DNA of 64,000 nucleotides, from contig OZ024743.1 in the NCBI GenBank assembly GCA_964016885.1, positions 125,451,112-125,515,111 on the forward strand, in the 5' to 3' direction. Each line of letters opens with the position of its first letter. The stretch's first letter is position 1. Source of the DNA: Eledone cirrhosa (taxonomy: Eukaryota; Mollusca; Cephalopoda; Octopoda; Eledonidae). A program made the translations under genes and the position numbers. Below the pieces are notes generated by a model, which was not told where the DNA came from, did not search any database, and worked only from the letters and a program-made list of their open reading frames with translations. This document shows positions 54,582 to 64,000 of the stretch, in pieces.

Positions 54582-55204
54582 AAGATAAATATAAGCACTT
54601 TAAACAAATATTTTTTTTATTGTAGAACTTGAGGTGGTTGTAGGTTTCAGGCCGTTTGGTATAAAAAGCATTTAAAAAAATATATTTGTTTGAACGACTT
54701 TATAAATGTGAATAAAATATAGTATATATATATAAATGTGAAGAAATATATAGTAGCTGTGTAGAAAAGTTTAAGTAGCATATCCTGAATATATTCTTTA
54801 TATTGTCCTTTTCATGCAATTAAAGAGTCTGTGTGGTTTTGTTTTCTTTAGCTCCCATGGGACCTAATTAGAAGTGATTAAAGTTTCAACTATTTAATGT
54901 TATATCTATGTGTACTAATGGAATTAACCTTGCACCTGTTATTTTAGTTGTATTGGCCAAGACTTGTAATTGTACTTTAACCAAGAATAGTAAATTGCTG
55001 CTATAGTTATTTCGATTCTTTTTCTCTTAGTATTTTAGTCATGGTTTTGATAATTCTAAGGTATCTAAGTATGTAAGTTGAAACTAGTCTTAAGAGTTTT
55101 CTTTTGGTCACACAGTCAGCAGTGCCTCTTTCAGAATATCATGTAAAAATATTGATAACATTTTTACTTTTTAATTCGATATATCTATCACTTTTTATTC
55201 TAGA
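54582..55204. other. No gene seen
   Basis: AT-rich; nothing recognised. Confidence 0.4.
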
Positions 55205-55345
55205 TTGTGATGATATTTAGTTTAGTAGTTAGAGTGTTCATCTCATGATCGTAAGATCATGAGTTCAATTCCTGGTAGCACATTGTGTACTTGAGCGAGA
55301 TACTTTATTTCATGTTGTTCCAGACTACTCAAATGGGAAAATGAG
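55205..55345 (+). repeat. SINE with tRNA-like head
   Basis: TTTAGTTTAGTAGTTAGAG, ATGAGTTCAATTCCTGG, ACTTGAGCGAGATACTTTATTTC: plus-strand member of the family at 8240 and 28116. Confidence 0.78.
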
Positions 55346-55564
55346 CAGTAACTGTAAATGAAAAATAACCAGTTTTGACTGACACTGTGTCTCAATGAAT
55401 CTTCTGTAGAGATTATGTTATGGGTACATGTCTGTGGTATACTCAACCATTTATTTACGTGTTCATTTTTCAAGCAGCTGTTTCATTGATCAAACAAATT
55501 GAACATCATCATCGAAACCAACAACAGAGATCCATTCCAATCTATATTGTAAAATCTTTCATTA

Positions 55565-55805
55565 TGTTTTCCTTTTCATAACGGTATCTTTAATGAAATA
55601 TACTGTATTTCAGCTAATTTAGGACGAATTTGGAAGGATTTAATTAACTGTTTAATTACTTCATTAAGATGGTATAACACAACAAAATATTTTTATATAA
55701 AATTATGCTGGAAGATATTAATTTAAATAGTAACCTTTTAAAATGGGTAGTTTTGTTTCATAGAACTAGAGGGAGTTTTTGGTGGGTTGGTATCAAAAGG
55801 GTTAA
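55565..55805. mobile_element. TTAA-type MITE, second subfamily
   Basis: Left CCTTTTCATAACGGTATC without a preserved TTAA; right GGTATCAAAAGGGTTAA. Shares the GTTTCATAGAAC block with 33730. Confidence 0.62.
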
Positions 55806-56134
55806 ATTAATAAGTTATGAATGGACTAGGGCTCATAACATTAAAACACCCACGAGACTGCCTATGGAATGGTTGTTCTTAAGACATTTAGCTGGCTTCT
55901 TCTGAAATGTAAGCTCATAGGAGGCCAACTAAACCTATGCAGGTGTCTTAAGAACAACTACAAAATGAATAAATTGCACTACATAATTTAATGTTTTAAA
56001 TACAGCTTACTGGCATACATGTGATTTGTACGTATATGAGTATTGTTTAATTGTAATAGATTTTTTTAAATGCTTGTCATAATTTAATTTGTGATAGAAT
56101 ATAAATACTTTTACAAATGTTATTTTTCTGTGGA

Positions 56135-56318
56135 TTGGCAGTATCGGTAGAGGGTCGGACGCCATGCTTTGACGCATAGAGTTACGTCCCTTGCCATTCT
56201 GAGTTCAAATCCCGCCGAGGTTAACTTTGCCTTTCATCCTCACGGGGTCGATGAAATAAAGTACCAGTAATGCACTAGGTAATTGCTGGCCTTGTGCCAA
56301 AAGTAGAAACAATTATTT
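56135..56318 (+). repeat. Octopus-type SINE with target duplication
   Basis: Well preserved. Flanked by TTATTTTTCTG before (about 56120-56130) and after (about 56315-56325). Confidence 0.9.
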
Positions 56319-56329
56319 TTCTGTTAATC

Positions 56330-57374
56330 AAAATAATTTGTTGTCAATGCCAACATTGATATATTAGCTAAAGAACCTTTTCATAAAGTAACACATTTGC
56401 CCTATCTCTTATTAAGTCCAAATGTAAACAAGCCGCATTAGTTGCAATTGATTGAATTACGACCTTGTAGTATACTTCACAGATTAGTTTTAGCTGCAAA
56501 TATAGTTCAGGATATTACTAGTAATTACTTCATTGCCTGAAAGAAAATTAAAGTAACATTGATCCCAAAGAAACATAAACTCAGATCAGTGGCAATCCAT
56601 ATTATGTCATTGGACTACTAAACCAATATCTTGATTTTTCATTACTGAATGTTTATAGTTTCATTTAAAAGAAATATATTTATATTTGTCATCATCATTA
56701 TCATTATTTTAATGTTTGTTTATATCCATATTTCTGTGTATATTTAATTATAAATTTAAACGAATACATTATATAGTAATATAGAATACATGACTGAAAT
56801 AGTGGTTTTTATACATGGATTTTTACATGAAATACGATAAAATAATAATCTTTTATTGACTTTCTGGCAATAGAAATGGCCTAGACAATCCAATAACAAA
56901 TAATTGTTTCTACAATCCAATAACAAATAATGCCAATAAACTTCTAACCACATAGCATATATGCATTTATAATTATATATATGTAGTTGCTGCGCGTGCG
57001 CGTGTGTATGTACATATGTGCATGTATGAATGTATGAGTAAATATATATATATGGGTGGAAGTACAAGAGTAGTAGTAGAGAAAGAAATTAAGATTATTT
57101 CTGTTATTATAATTTTGAATGTTTACACAGAGCTCTTCATCACTCTTCTCAAAACTTTCATAGTTTTTCAATTCAACAATGTTTCTCTCTTTGATATATG
57201 TAACACAATCTTTATTTTGTGTAGGAGGATGTTAAAACAAATTTATTTAGCTTTTTTTTTTTATGTAATTCTTCTTAAATGGTTATAATCTGATTTTATA
57301 TTAACATATATTATTCATCTACATCTTTTAATGTGTGTGTGTTTGTGTTAGTTGTGTACTTATTTTTAATCAAG
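56330..57374. other. Intronic sequence upstream of the last candidate exon
   Basis: AT-rich with CA/GT-rich stretches near 56995-57010. No repeat end recognised. Confidence 0.4.
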
Positions 57375-57406
57375 AAATTTGTTGCATTATGTATTGGATT
57401 TGTAAG

Positions 57407-57508
57407 GATTTCATGGTGAAATCTCTTCCTTGCAAAATTTCTGAAAAGGGAGACAATACAGAGTACACAGTATCTATAAACTTGAGAAGTGGTGAGTTCA
57501 CAGAAATG
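57407..57508 (+). CDS. Candidate host exon 5 of the Argonaute-like gene
   Basis: Acceptor GGATTTGTAAG at 57406; donor GAAATG/GTAAGA at 57508/57509, with another good donor AAGTG/GTGAGT at 57491/57492. 102 nt, phase 0 to phase 0, following the phase-0 end of 53155. It encodes DFMVKSLPCKISEKGDNTEY then TVSINLRSGEFTEM. This fits the end of the Argonaute N domain (V.LP strand, loop, F.VSIK strand). A longer form starting at 57375 (acceptor TTTTTAATCAAG) is also open, in phase 1, and goes with the alternative exon 53484. Later exons (PAZ, MID, PIWI) must lie beyond 64000. Confidence 0.55.
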
Positions 57509-57663
57509 GTAAGACAAGACTAAGTGATTTTATGTATTAAAAACTAAATACTGAGAGACATGCCATGTAGTTGTAAGAACTAGATGTGGAAAACAGAAGG
57601 TGATGCCTATGATAAATGTATGGTATTATCATCTAATCAATGTTCTATCTCATTTGGTATGTT

Positions 57664-57924
57664 ATATCCAAGATTGGGGTATTAAATATATTATATCTAA
57701 GACTGGGATATCAAATATATTATACCTAAGACTGGGATATCAAATATATTATATTTAAGACTGGGGTATCAAATATATTATATCTAAGACTAGGATATCA
57801 AATATATTATATCCATGACTAGGGTATCAAATATATTATATCTAAGACTGGGATATCAAATATATTATATCTAAGACTGGGGTATAAAATATATTATATC
57901 TAAGACTGGGGTATCAGATATATT
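57664..57924. repeat. 29-bp minisatellite, nine units
   Basis: Unit ATATCTAAGACTGGGATATC followed by AAATATATT, in nine head-to-tail copies with few changes. It contains the short palindrome GATATC. Confidence 0.95.
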
Positions 57925-58129
57925 CAATAATTTTTAAGATGGTAAAGCACAAGTGACATTCCACTTACCTAATAACATCTAGAAGCCAATACTTATGTTC
58001 AATAACACTAAGATTCACATCTTCAGTTCAAACATGAAGTCAACTCAAGACCTACATCTATCACTGCCTTGAGCGGCTACTCAGAATCATTAGCCAATAA
58101 ATAAATAAATGAGTTAATTAATTAATAAA

Positions 58130-58400
58130 CTCAGCAACAGAGCTTTGTGGAAACAAACCATGTTGACGTGATCAAGTGAAGAGTGTGGCACTGGATTGGA
58201 AGCACCCTCAGAAGAAGGTTCCAGGACAATGTAACAGGCAGTCCCCCTGATGGACTCCACCCATCCAGTGCAAAAGAAAGAACTTCTGGCAAGACAACAC
58301 AGAATGTGGCATTGGATTAAACACATTCTCAAAAGAAAGTCCTAGTACAGTGTAATAGGTGGAACCCCTCAGAGCAAATGGAAGAGAGGATGAACTCATG
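58130..58400. repeat. Diverged tandem duplication (~120 bp, two units)
   Basis: GTGTGGCACTGGATTGGAAG / CTCAGAAGAAGGTTCCAGG / ACAATGTAACAGG and GAATGTGGCATTGGATTAAAC / CTCAAAAGAAAGTCCTAG / ACAGTGTAATAGG. No coding function recognised. Confidence 0.75.
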
Positions 58401-58649
58401 GTGATGTGACCTGGAGAAAAAAGTGAGAAGATTTGGACGGAGCTGGGAGTAATTGGAATAGAAAGTTCAGGCTAGGAATGAGCGAAGGAAAATTGTCGAT
58501 GGCCTATGCCTAGGTGGGCCCAAAGGCCTGATTGAATGAGGGGGAGTGGCTACATAGAAGCTTCATAATTGGTTTGGTGGAGAGTTGGTAGAGCACCAGT
58601 TTGAATTGAACAATTCCAATCTAATCTTAAGTTTAATCTTTCTATTGTT

Positions 58650-58940
58650 GATAAAGTCTAAAGTCTGTCTTAAGCCAGAAGGCTCATTAGGCTGAACCTT
58701 ATCCCGGTTTCATGGCATGAAGCGACTGAGAGCACAAGACTTCCCCCTGGACAGGGCACCAATCCATCGCAGAATTAAACCTCCAGCTATTGCTGGTACT
58801 CATTTTCAGCTGAGTATAATGGAGCAACGTGAAATGAAGTGTTTTGCTCAAGAATACAACACAGAACCCAGCCCAGGAATCGAACCCATGACATTATGAT
58901 CTCAAGTCCAACACTCTTACCATTAGGCCACAGGCCTCCA
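58650..58940 (-). repeat. SINE with tRNA-like head, full length
   Basis: Minus-strand head GGCCTGTGGCCTAATGGTAAG, B box ATGGGTTCGATTCC, body to GACAGACTTTAGAC. End-to-end match with 28116-28390. Confidence 0.88.
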
Positions 58941-58949
58941 GAAATATTA

Positions 58950-59200
58950 AAGTTAAAGTATGTTTCAAACTAGGAGAGTCATCAGGATGAAGCTTATGCT
59001 GGTTTGATGTGTCATCAAGTAACTAACAGTACAGAAATCCTCCAGCTGTTGCTGATACTCGTTTTCCAGCAGTGTAAACTGGATCAATATAAAATGAAGT
59101 ACCTTTCTAGCTCAAGGACAAAACACACTATCAAGTCTGGGTATTGAACCAATGACCTTATGGTTGTGAGCCAAACACCTAACTACTAGACCATGCACCT
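58950..59200 (-). repeat. SINE of the same family, older
   Basis: Head GGTGCATGGTCTAGTAGTTAG on the minus strand, GGTTCAATACCC B box; lies directly beside the previous copy in the same orientation. Confidence 0.8.
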
Positions 59201-59414
59201 AATATAGGTAATATATTGTTGTCAATTCAATCAGCCACTGTGATTTCACCTACAAAAGTTAATTTTGTGTCTAGTAGAAAGAAACTATTACTTTAATTTC
59301 ATGTAATAACTGCCATAGGTTAATTTTACGGTTTTGGTAAATCAACTCTGCAATCAAATACCCTTAAAACAAGTGCTGTACTAAATTCATTACAGTATAT
59401 AGCAGTGGATTAGT

Positions 59415-59630
59415 GCTGGATTGGCAGTATTGGTAGAGCGTCGGACACCATGCTTCACAACAGAGAGTTACAGCCCTTTACGTTCTCAGTTCAAATCCCA
59501 CCGAGGTTAGCTTTGCCTTTCATCCTTACGGGGTCGATAAAATAATGCACACCAGTAGTGTACTGCGGTCGATTTAATCGACCCCCTTTCAAATTGCTGG
59601 CCTTATGCCTAAAGTAGTAACAAGTATAAA
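59415..59630 (+). repeat. Octopus-type SINE
   Basis: GCTGGATTGGCAGTATTGG head, CAGTTCAAATCCCACCGAGG B box, GGTCGATTTAATCGACCCCC, GGCCTTATGCCTAAAGTAG. Confidence 0.9.
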
Positions 59631-59831
59631 GCAGTGGTTCCAAACTTTTTCAGTGCCAAGGACTCCTTTTATTTAAATGAATTTTCCCATGGAGCCTAAG
59701 GTCAATCTACTTAAAGCCAGGATCCTTGGAAAGTGAGTTTGTTGCTTGTCAATTTTTATCAACTAGTAAGAACCTCATTTTTCCAGTTTCCTGGCTTTCA
59801 AATTTTGAAAGTATATTTTTATCAACATTAT

Positions 59832-60018
59832 TATGGTGGATTGGCAATATCGGTAGAGGGACACCATGCTTTGACGCATAGTTACGGCCCTTGCCATTCT
59901 GAGTTCAAATCCCACCGAGGTTAACTTTGCCTTTCATCCTTACGAGGTCGATAAAATAAAGTACCAGTAATGCACTGGGATAATTGCTGGCCTTGTGCCA
60001 AAAGTAGAAACAATTATT
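59832..60018 (+). repeat. Octopus-type SINE
   Basis: ATGGTGGATTGGCAATATCGG head to GTGCCAAAAGTAGAAAC; flanked by TTATTAT on both sides, a short target duplication. Confidence 0.9.
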
Positions 60019-60164
60019 ATACACCTATAATCCATTATCCCAACTAGAGTTGATGCTTGCATAAAAAGCCAGTATTCTACAAGATGCAACTCTCTCTTTT
60101 AAGCCAACTCTATGACCCAATGTTTCCTCAATGCCTCCTTAGTGCTAGTTCCATGATAAAAATG

Positions 60165-60300
60165 CACCCAGCCCACTGTGAAAGGTGGTAGTACCGGCTG
60201 CAGTGATGACGGTGGCGGCAGTAGTGACAGTGGTGGTGGCGATGACAGCGGTGGTGATGCCATCGATGATGATGATGATGATGCTGTGTCAGAGTAGATT
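60165..60300 (+). repeat. RTE LINE tail with expanded G-rich trinucleotides
   Basis: CCCAGCCCACTGTGAAAGG then a run of GGTGGC/GATGAC/AGTGGT triplets ending in (GAT)n at 60265-60285. Confidence 0.65.
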
Positions 60301-60612
60301 TAATTGAACATACCTCTTTCTGTTGGAAAAGCATAAATATACCAACTGATTTCCTTTTTCAATAAACCAAAGGAAACAATCTATTTTTTTTATTTTTTAA
60401 ATTCTGTTGTCAAGACAGCACAAAGTCAATTAGAAAGTTATAATCAGTTGAATTTACACTAAAGTCTAATGTTTATTTTATTTACCTGGGAGCAGTGGTT
60501 TCGAAACTTAGTTTGTTGCAGAACTCATACCTGTATTTTATAGATAATTCCCATCACCATAATTTTAATAAATCATTAAATGAAACAAAAATGTGTTTTA
60601 GAGAAAAAATTT

Positions 60613-60910
60613 CATCATCGCCATTTAACTTCTGTTTTCCATGCTTGCATGGGTTAAACAGGCTGTCACATTCTAAGTCAAGACAGATCAGGTGACCATG
60701 TCTTGTTCATACACTCTGTCTTTGTTTTAGTTTCTATTGCTGGATGCCCTTCCTAATGCCAATCACTTTACATCATTATACTGGGAGCATTTGATTGTGA
60801 TTTTGGCACTACTACATTACAGTATGGACAGGGCACCTTTTATTGTAGCACCAGCATTACCTCCTTACAGGGTGAACTTGATGCTTTTTATTGTAGTTCC
60901 ATAGGTAACC
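60613..60910 (-). repeat. RTE LINE 3' untranslated region copy
   Basis: TTCATCATCGCCATTTAAC, GCTTGCATGGGTTAAACAGG, GGATGCCCTTCCTAATGCC, then two TTACA-GGGCA repeats. Confidence 0.78.
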
Positions 60911-61309
60911 ATACCATAATACTCACTAACTATTTGTGTGCACTCTGTATTTTAAGGTGCAGCTTCTCGACTGCAGGCTTATTATCTCATTGAGTGAGTG
61001 GATCATGGCCGGAAATCATTGAAATAAGTTTGGTGACTTCTGTATACTATATATAAAAACATGTAATGAATTTTTAGTAAATTTTATTAAAAGACACCTT
61101 ATTCCACAAAACCCCAGAATTGTTTTAAGCAACCCATTTTATGAAATACTACCTAAACACTTTGTATGCTCCTACACCTATTTATCCTCTCAGTCTTTCT
61201 TTTGTTTTTTTTTCACTTTATTACTTCCTCTTGGATCCCCCATCGGTTTCTATGATGAGTATTTAGTTGTTTGATCAATTAAACATCTTCTTTGTTCACT
61301 TATTCCTGA

Positions 61310-61560
61310 GTCCTCAATCACTCATTCCAGTGGGTCCTGTCAGAAGCAACTATCTTTAACTGATCTAGCTGAATCCCCAAGCTAGACCAGCCAAGCTCAT
61401 GGATGTTATCCAACCATTTTGTTCGGGGTCTACCCATGGGTCTCTTGCCAGTTGGTTTTGCCCATAAAATCTGTCTAGTGATTGTTTCCTGAGACATAAT
61501 AACCACATGCCCATAGTATGTGATTAACAAGAAACTTACATAGATAATGGTTTCCAATTT
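61310..61560 (-). pseudogene. Second-family RTE-like LINE C-terminal fragment
   Basis: The minus frame has YYGHVVIM, GKRPMGRPRTKWLDNIHELG and LGIQLDQLKIVASD; relative of 15190-15500. Confidence 0.72.
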
Positions 61561-61589
61561 AAGAGAAAGTCAATGAAATCACCTTAGTA

Positions 61590-61680
61590 CTTGACTAGTC
61601 CTTTATTTTATCCATCCTGGGAGGATGAAAGTCAAAGTTGACCTCAGTGGGATTTGAACTCAAAACATTAAGAAACTTAC
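61590..61680 (-). repeat. Octopus-type SINE fragment
   Basis: Reverse of GAGTTCAAATCCCACTGAGG and the GATGAAAG-type body. Confidence 0.75.
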
Positions 61681-61764
61681 ATTGATAATGATAACGATGT
61701 TCGTGATTATGTTGCTTTCAGCAACTTCAAATTGTTTTCTGTATTGATATTCTTTGTGTTTATT

Positions 61765-63030
61765 ATAGAGTTTTATTCACAGTTGTATAATATTACAAAT
61801 TGTTCACAATTCTTTCAGAATGAAAATATAAACACATAATAAATACAATTAATTATTGCTAGGAATCACACATATATAACACACCAAAATATATGACCAG
61901 AGCAAGAGAAAGAAAGAAAAAAAACAACCATCAATTCACCACCAAGTGCGACAATCAGCCACACAACACTAGGGTCAATGGAAATTTTTTAGGTAAGCCA
62001 ACATGCTCGCAGCATTACCACAGGTGATAGCGAGACTAAGGCACTGAAACATCCAGGCACATCTCAGTAAGGTGAGCTGCCAACGGTGACAAGAACTTCA
62101 CTGTCAGCGGTCTAACTCCACCAAACGTCTCAAATGCCAAAGACTGGAAAAGATAATTGTTTGATAGTTCCCAGTGTTTTCAGACGTCATTCCATTCGGC
62201 AACGGAAGCAGAGACCCTCACATTTGCTGCAGCATCCACGATGTGAGAGGCAGCAAAAGAGTCACTGACTGAGGTGCCCCAAATGAGAACCTGCCTCTTA
62301 CCCTAGGACATAGGATAAGACCGTCTGTTCTCTTTCTATCAATTCTAGATAACCCAGGTGGCTCCAGAACCCGTGGGCCCACTTAATGGTCAGGTGTAGA
62401 TGTGGTGGGATGAAGCGACTAGTATTCAGGTAGCAGGACAAACAATGGAGGCCTGTGAAGTAGAGGGGCCTACTATAGTGACATCTCAGATCCCCATAAA
62501 CATTGGCTCCCACTCAGAGAATGATAGTTTAGCCTCAAATTACAGGGGGGAAATATAAGGCAGGACACTCTCGGACGAGAATAGGTTAACAAACTGAGTG
62601 AGGTTCTCCATGAGCTCAAGGCCAGCATTTCCAGCTGACAAGGAGACACCATCCTTGAAGTGCTCATGTTGTAGACCATCAATCCCTGCAGGAAAGGATA
62701 TGACCACTTTCCTGACGTTTTCTTGGGTGAAGACAGGTTGTAACCAACCTGGTGAATCAGGCCATTGTAAGAGGGGCCAGAGGGACCAGAGGACGTTTTT
62801 TCCTCAGTTGATTGAGTGAATCAATAGTGCACTTAGTGAGGGAGGACAGAGAGGAGAGGAGACGAACAACTCCTGTAATGTCAAATTCGTTGGATTTGGT
62901 ATTGCTGGCCTTCTTTAAGTCTGATGATCGTCCATTGATCAGAACTGAGTTGATCACCGACAAGAATACACACATGTAGAAACAAATCAATTTGCCCACG
63001 CTCAAAATCGACAACAGTTTCCTCAAAATG
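61765..63030 (-). mobile_element. Endonuclease-domain retroelement copy, internally deleted
   Basis: The 3' untranslated region (TTTCAGAATGAAAATATAAAC) and the C-terminal part (61985-62500) match 10725-11945 with many lesions. Upstream, the minus strand reads FPAGIDGLQHEHFKDG and LMENLTQFVNLF followed by LPYISPL, the N-terminal part of the RT of this family. It then jumps straight to the C-terminal region near 62515, so the RT core is deleted. Confidence 0.68.
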
Positions 63031-63379
63031 ACGAGACTACTGTCATAAATACGTCACTACATACAAAATAACATACCGCCTCCACACACAATAACAGTAT
63101 TACCTAATACATACCGCACCTTTTCCTTCTCTCCTACTTCTACCACTACTCCATTCACATATGAATAATTGACTTCATTATGAACACTACAGCTCACACC
63201 TGGAGTAGAAAGAGTCTAATGTGCTTATGTGCTTTTCATAAGATTTTATTTATTTACGTTTTTACAAATTGATATCCGGCTGAGGTATGGGATATTTAGT
63301 CATTCATACTCACAATATTGCTGATCATTAAACAACTGTTTTTCAATGTAACATTTTGATATCCATATTTCACACACAC

Positions 63380-63410
<31 letters not shown>

Positions 63411-63451
63411 CGATATTAAACAAATGGAAACTACATTTATAAAACCATATT

Positions 63452-63517
63452 TATTTCATTATATATATTTCAGGGATATCATATTAAAAATATGGTATGC
63501 CCTCTTCAGACAAAATA
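63452..63517 (-). ncRNA. Hammerhead ribozyme-like motif
   Basis: Minus strand: stem I UAUUUUGU with AUGAAAUA (two wobbles), core CUGAAGA (63503-63509), stem II starting GGG..CCU, GAAA (63468-63471), stem III AUA-UA-UAU, cleavage triplet AUA. Confidence 0.62.
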
Positions 63518-63648
63518 CAATATATAAACAGTTTTATAAATAAATTTGACATACCTTGGAAAATTTACAACTTCCATTTAAAAAGTTGTTATGGTAGTGA
63601 GAATGTTAATGACAGTTAGAAAGAAAGACGGAGAAAAAAGGAAAAAAG

Positions 63649-63752
<104 letters not shown>

Positions 63753-63796
63753 TTTAAGGGTATGTCAATATTTATTTATAAAACTGATCTATATTA

Positions 63797-63861
63797 TATT
63801 TTATCTGATGAAAGCACACCATAATTTAACTTGGTGTCCTTGAAATATGTATAATGAAATA
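63797..63861 (+). ncRNA. Hammerhead ribozyme-like motif, consensus core
   Basis: Stem I UAUUUUAU (63797-63804) with AUGAAAUA (63854-63861); core CUGAUGA (63805-63811), the exact consensus; stem II AAG-C-ACACC with GGUGU-C-CUU, fully paired except one C-C; GAA (63842-63844); stem III AUA-UG-UAU; cleavage predicted after 63853. This is the best-formed of the four. Confidence 0.75.
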
Positions 63862-64000
63862 AATATGGTTTTATAAATATAGTTTCCATTTGTTAATATA
63901 TCGTATTTTTACTCCAATAATTTGTTGAGTGCTTTATATCAGTTATAAAAATATTTGCTTGTTGTATCCCAACAATTTAAATAGAACTTCTACATATATA

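Overview
This 64-kb window is AT-rich eukaryotic DNA, almost certainly from a coleoid cephalopod and most likely an octopod. The evidence is the dense set of tRNA-derived SINEs (heads like TGGCAGTATCGGTAGAGG, B boxes like GAGTTCAAATCCCGCC, bodies with GTCGATAAAATAAAGTACCAG, ends in CTGGCCTTGTGCC), which I recognise as the octopus-type SINE family, and the many RTE-type LINE 3' ends finishing in (GAT)n. There are no operons, ribosome binding sites or CRISPR arrays. Most open frames in the window lie in transposons or simple repeats.

Layout. 0-8.1 kb: a decayed Ty3/Gypsy element on the minus strand with a younger, internally deleted LTR element nested in it (matched 5-bp target duplication TTTTA). 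8.1-10.5 kb: SINEs and a very short Gypsy relic with two LTRs. 10.7-12 kb: 3' part of a retroelement ORF with a restriction-endonuclease-like domain. 12-22.6 kb: SINEs, TTAA-type MITEs, a broken RTE LINE and a perfect 177-bp inverted repeat. 23.9-27.7 kb: a nearly full-length RTE LINE with only two clear nonsense codons. 28-39 kb: SINEs, LINE tails and a Helitron split by a LINE. 39.4-47.3 kb: a second Gypsy element (target duplication ATATT) later invaded by a Helitron, a LINE and other pieces. 47.5-48.4 kb: a deleted mariner. 49-64 kb: SINEs, MITEs, a 29-bp minisatellite, another endonuclease-like retroelement copy and a second copy of the inverted-repeat family.

Host gene. Short plus-strand exons with consistent splice phases lie in the non-repeat islands: 22721-22944, 31626-31744, 53065-53155 and 57407-57508. 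Read in order, with one exon missing between the second and third, they resemble the N-terminal region of an Argonaute protein. This would be a divergent Argonaute-like gene stretched over more than 34 kb by transposons in its introns. The assignment is inferred by eye and needs a profile search.

Most unusual element. The inverted repeat at 21384-21740 and its relative at 63405-63990 carry four copies, in both orientations, of a sequence that fits the hammerhead ribozyme fold: CUGANGA core, stem II, GAAA, 3-bp stem III, AUA cleavage triplet and an 8-bp stem I. Hammerheads of this minimal-stem-III type are known from Penelope-like retroelements. A fifth, weaker motif lies at 46163-46200.
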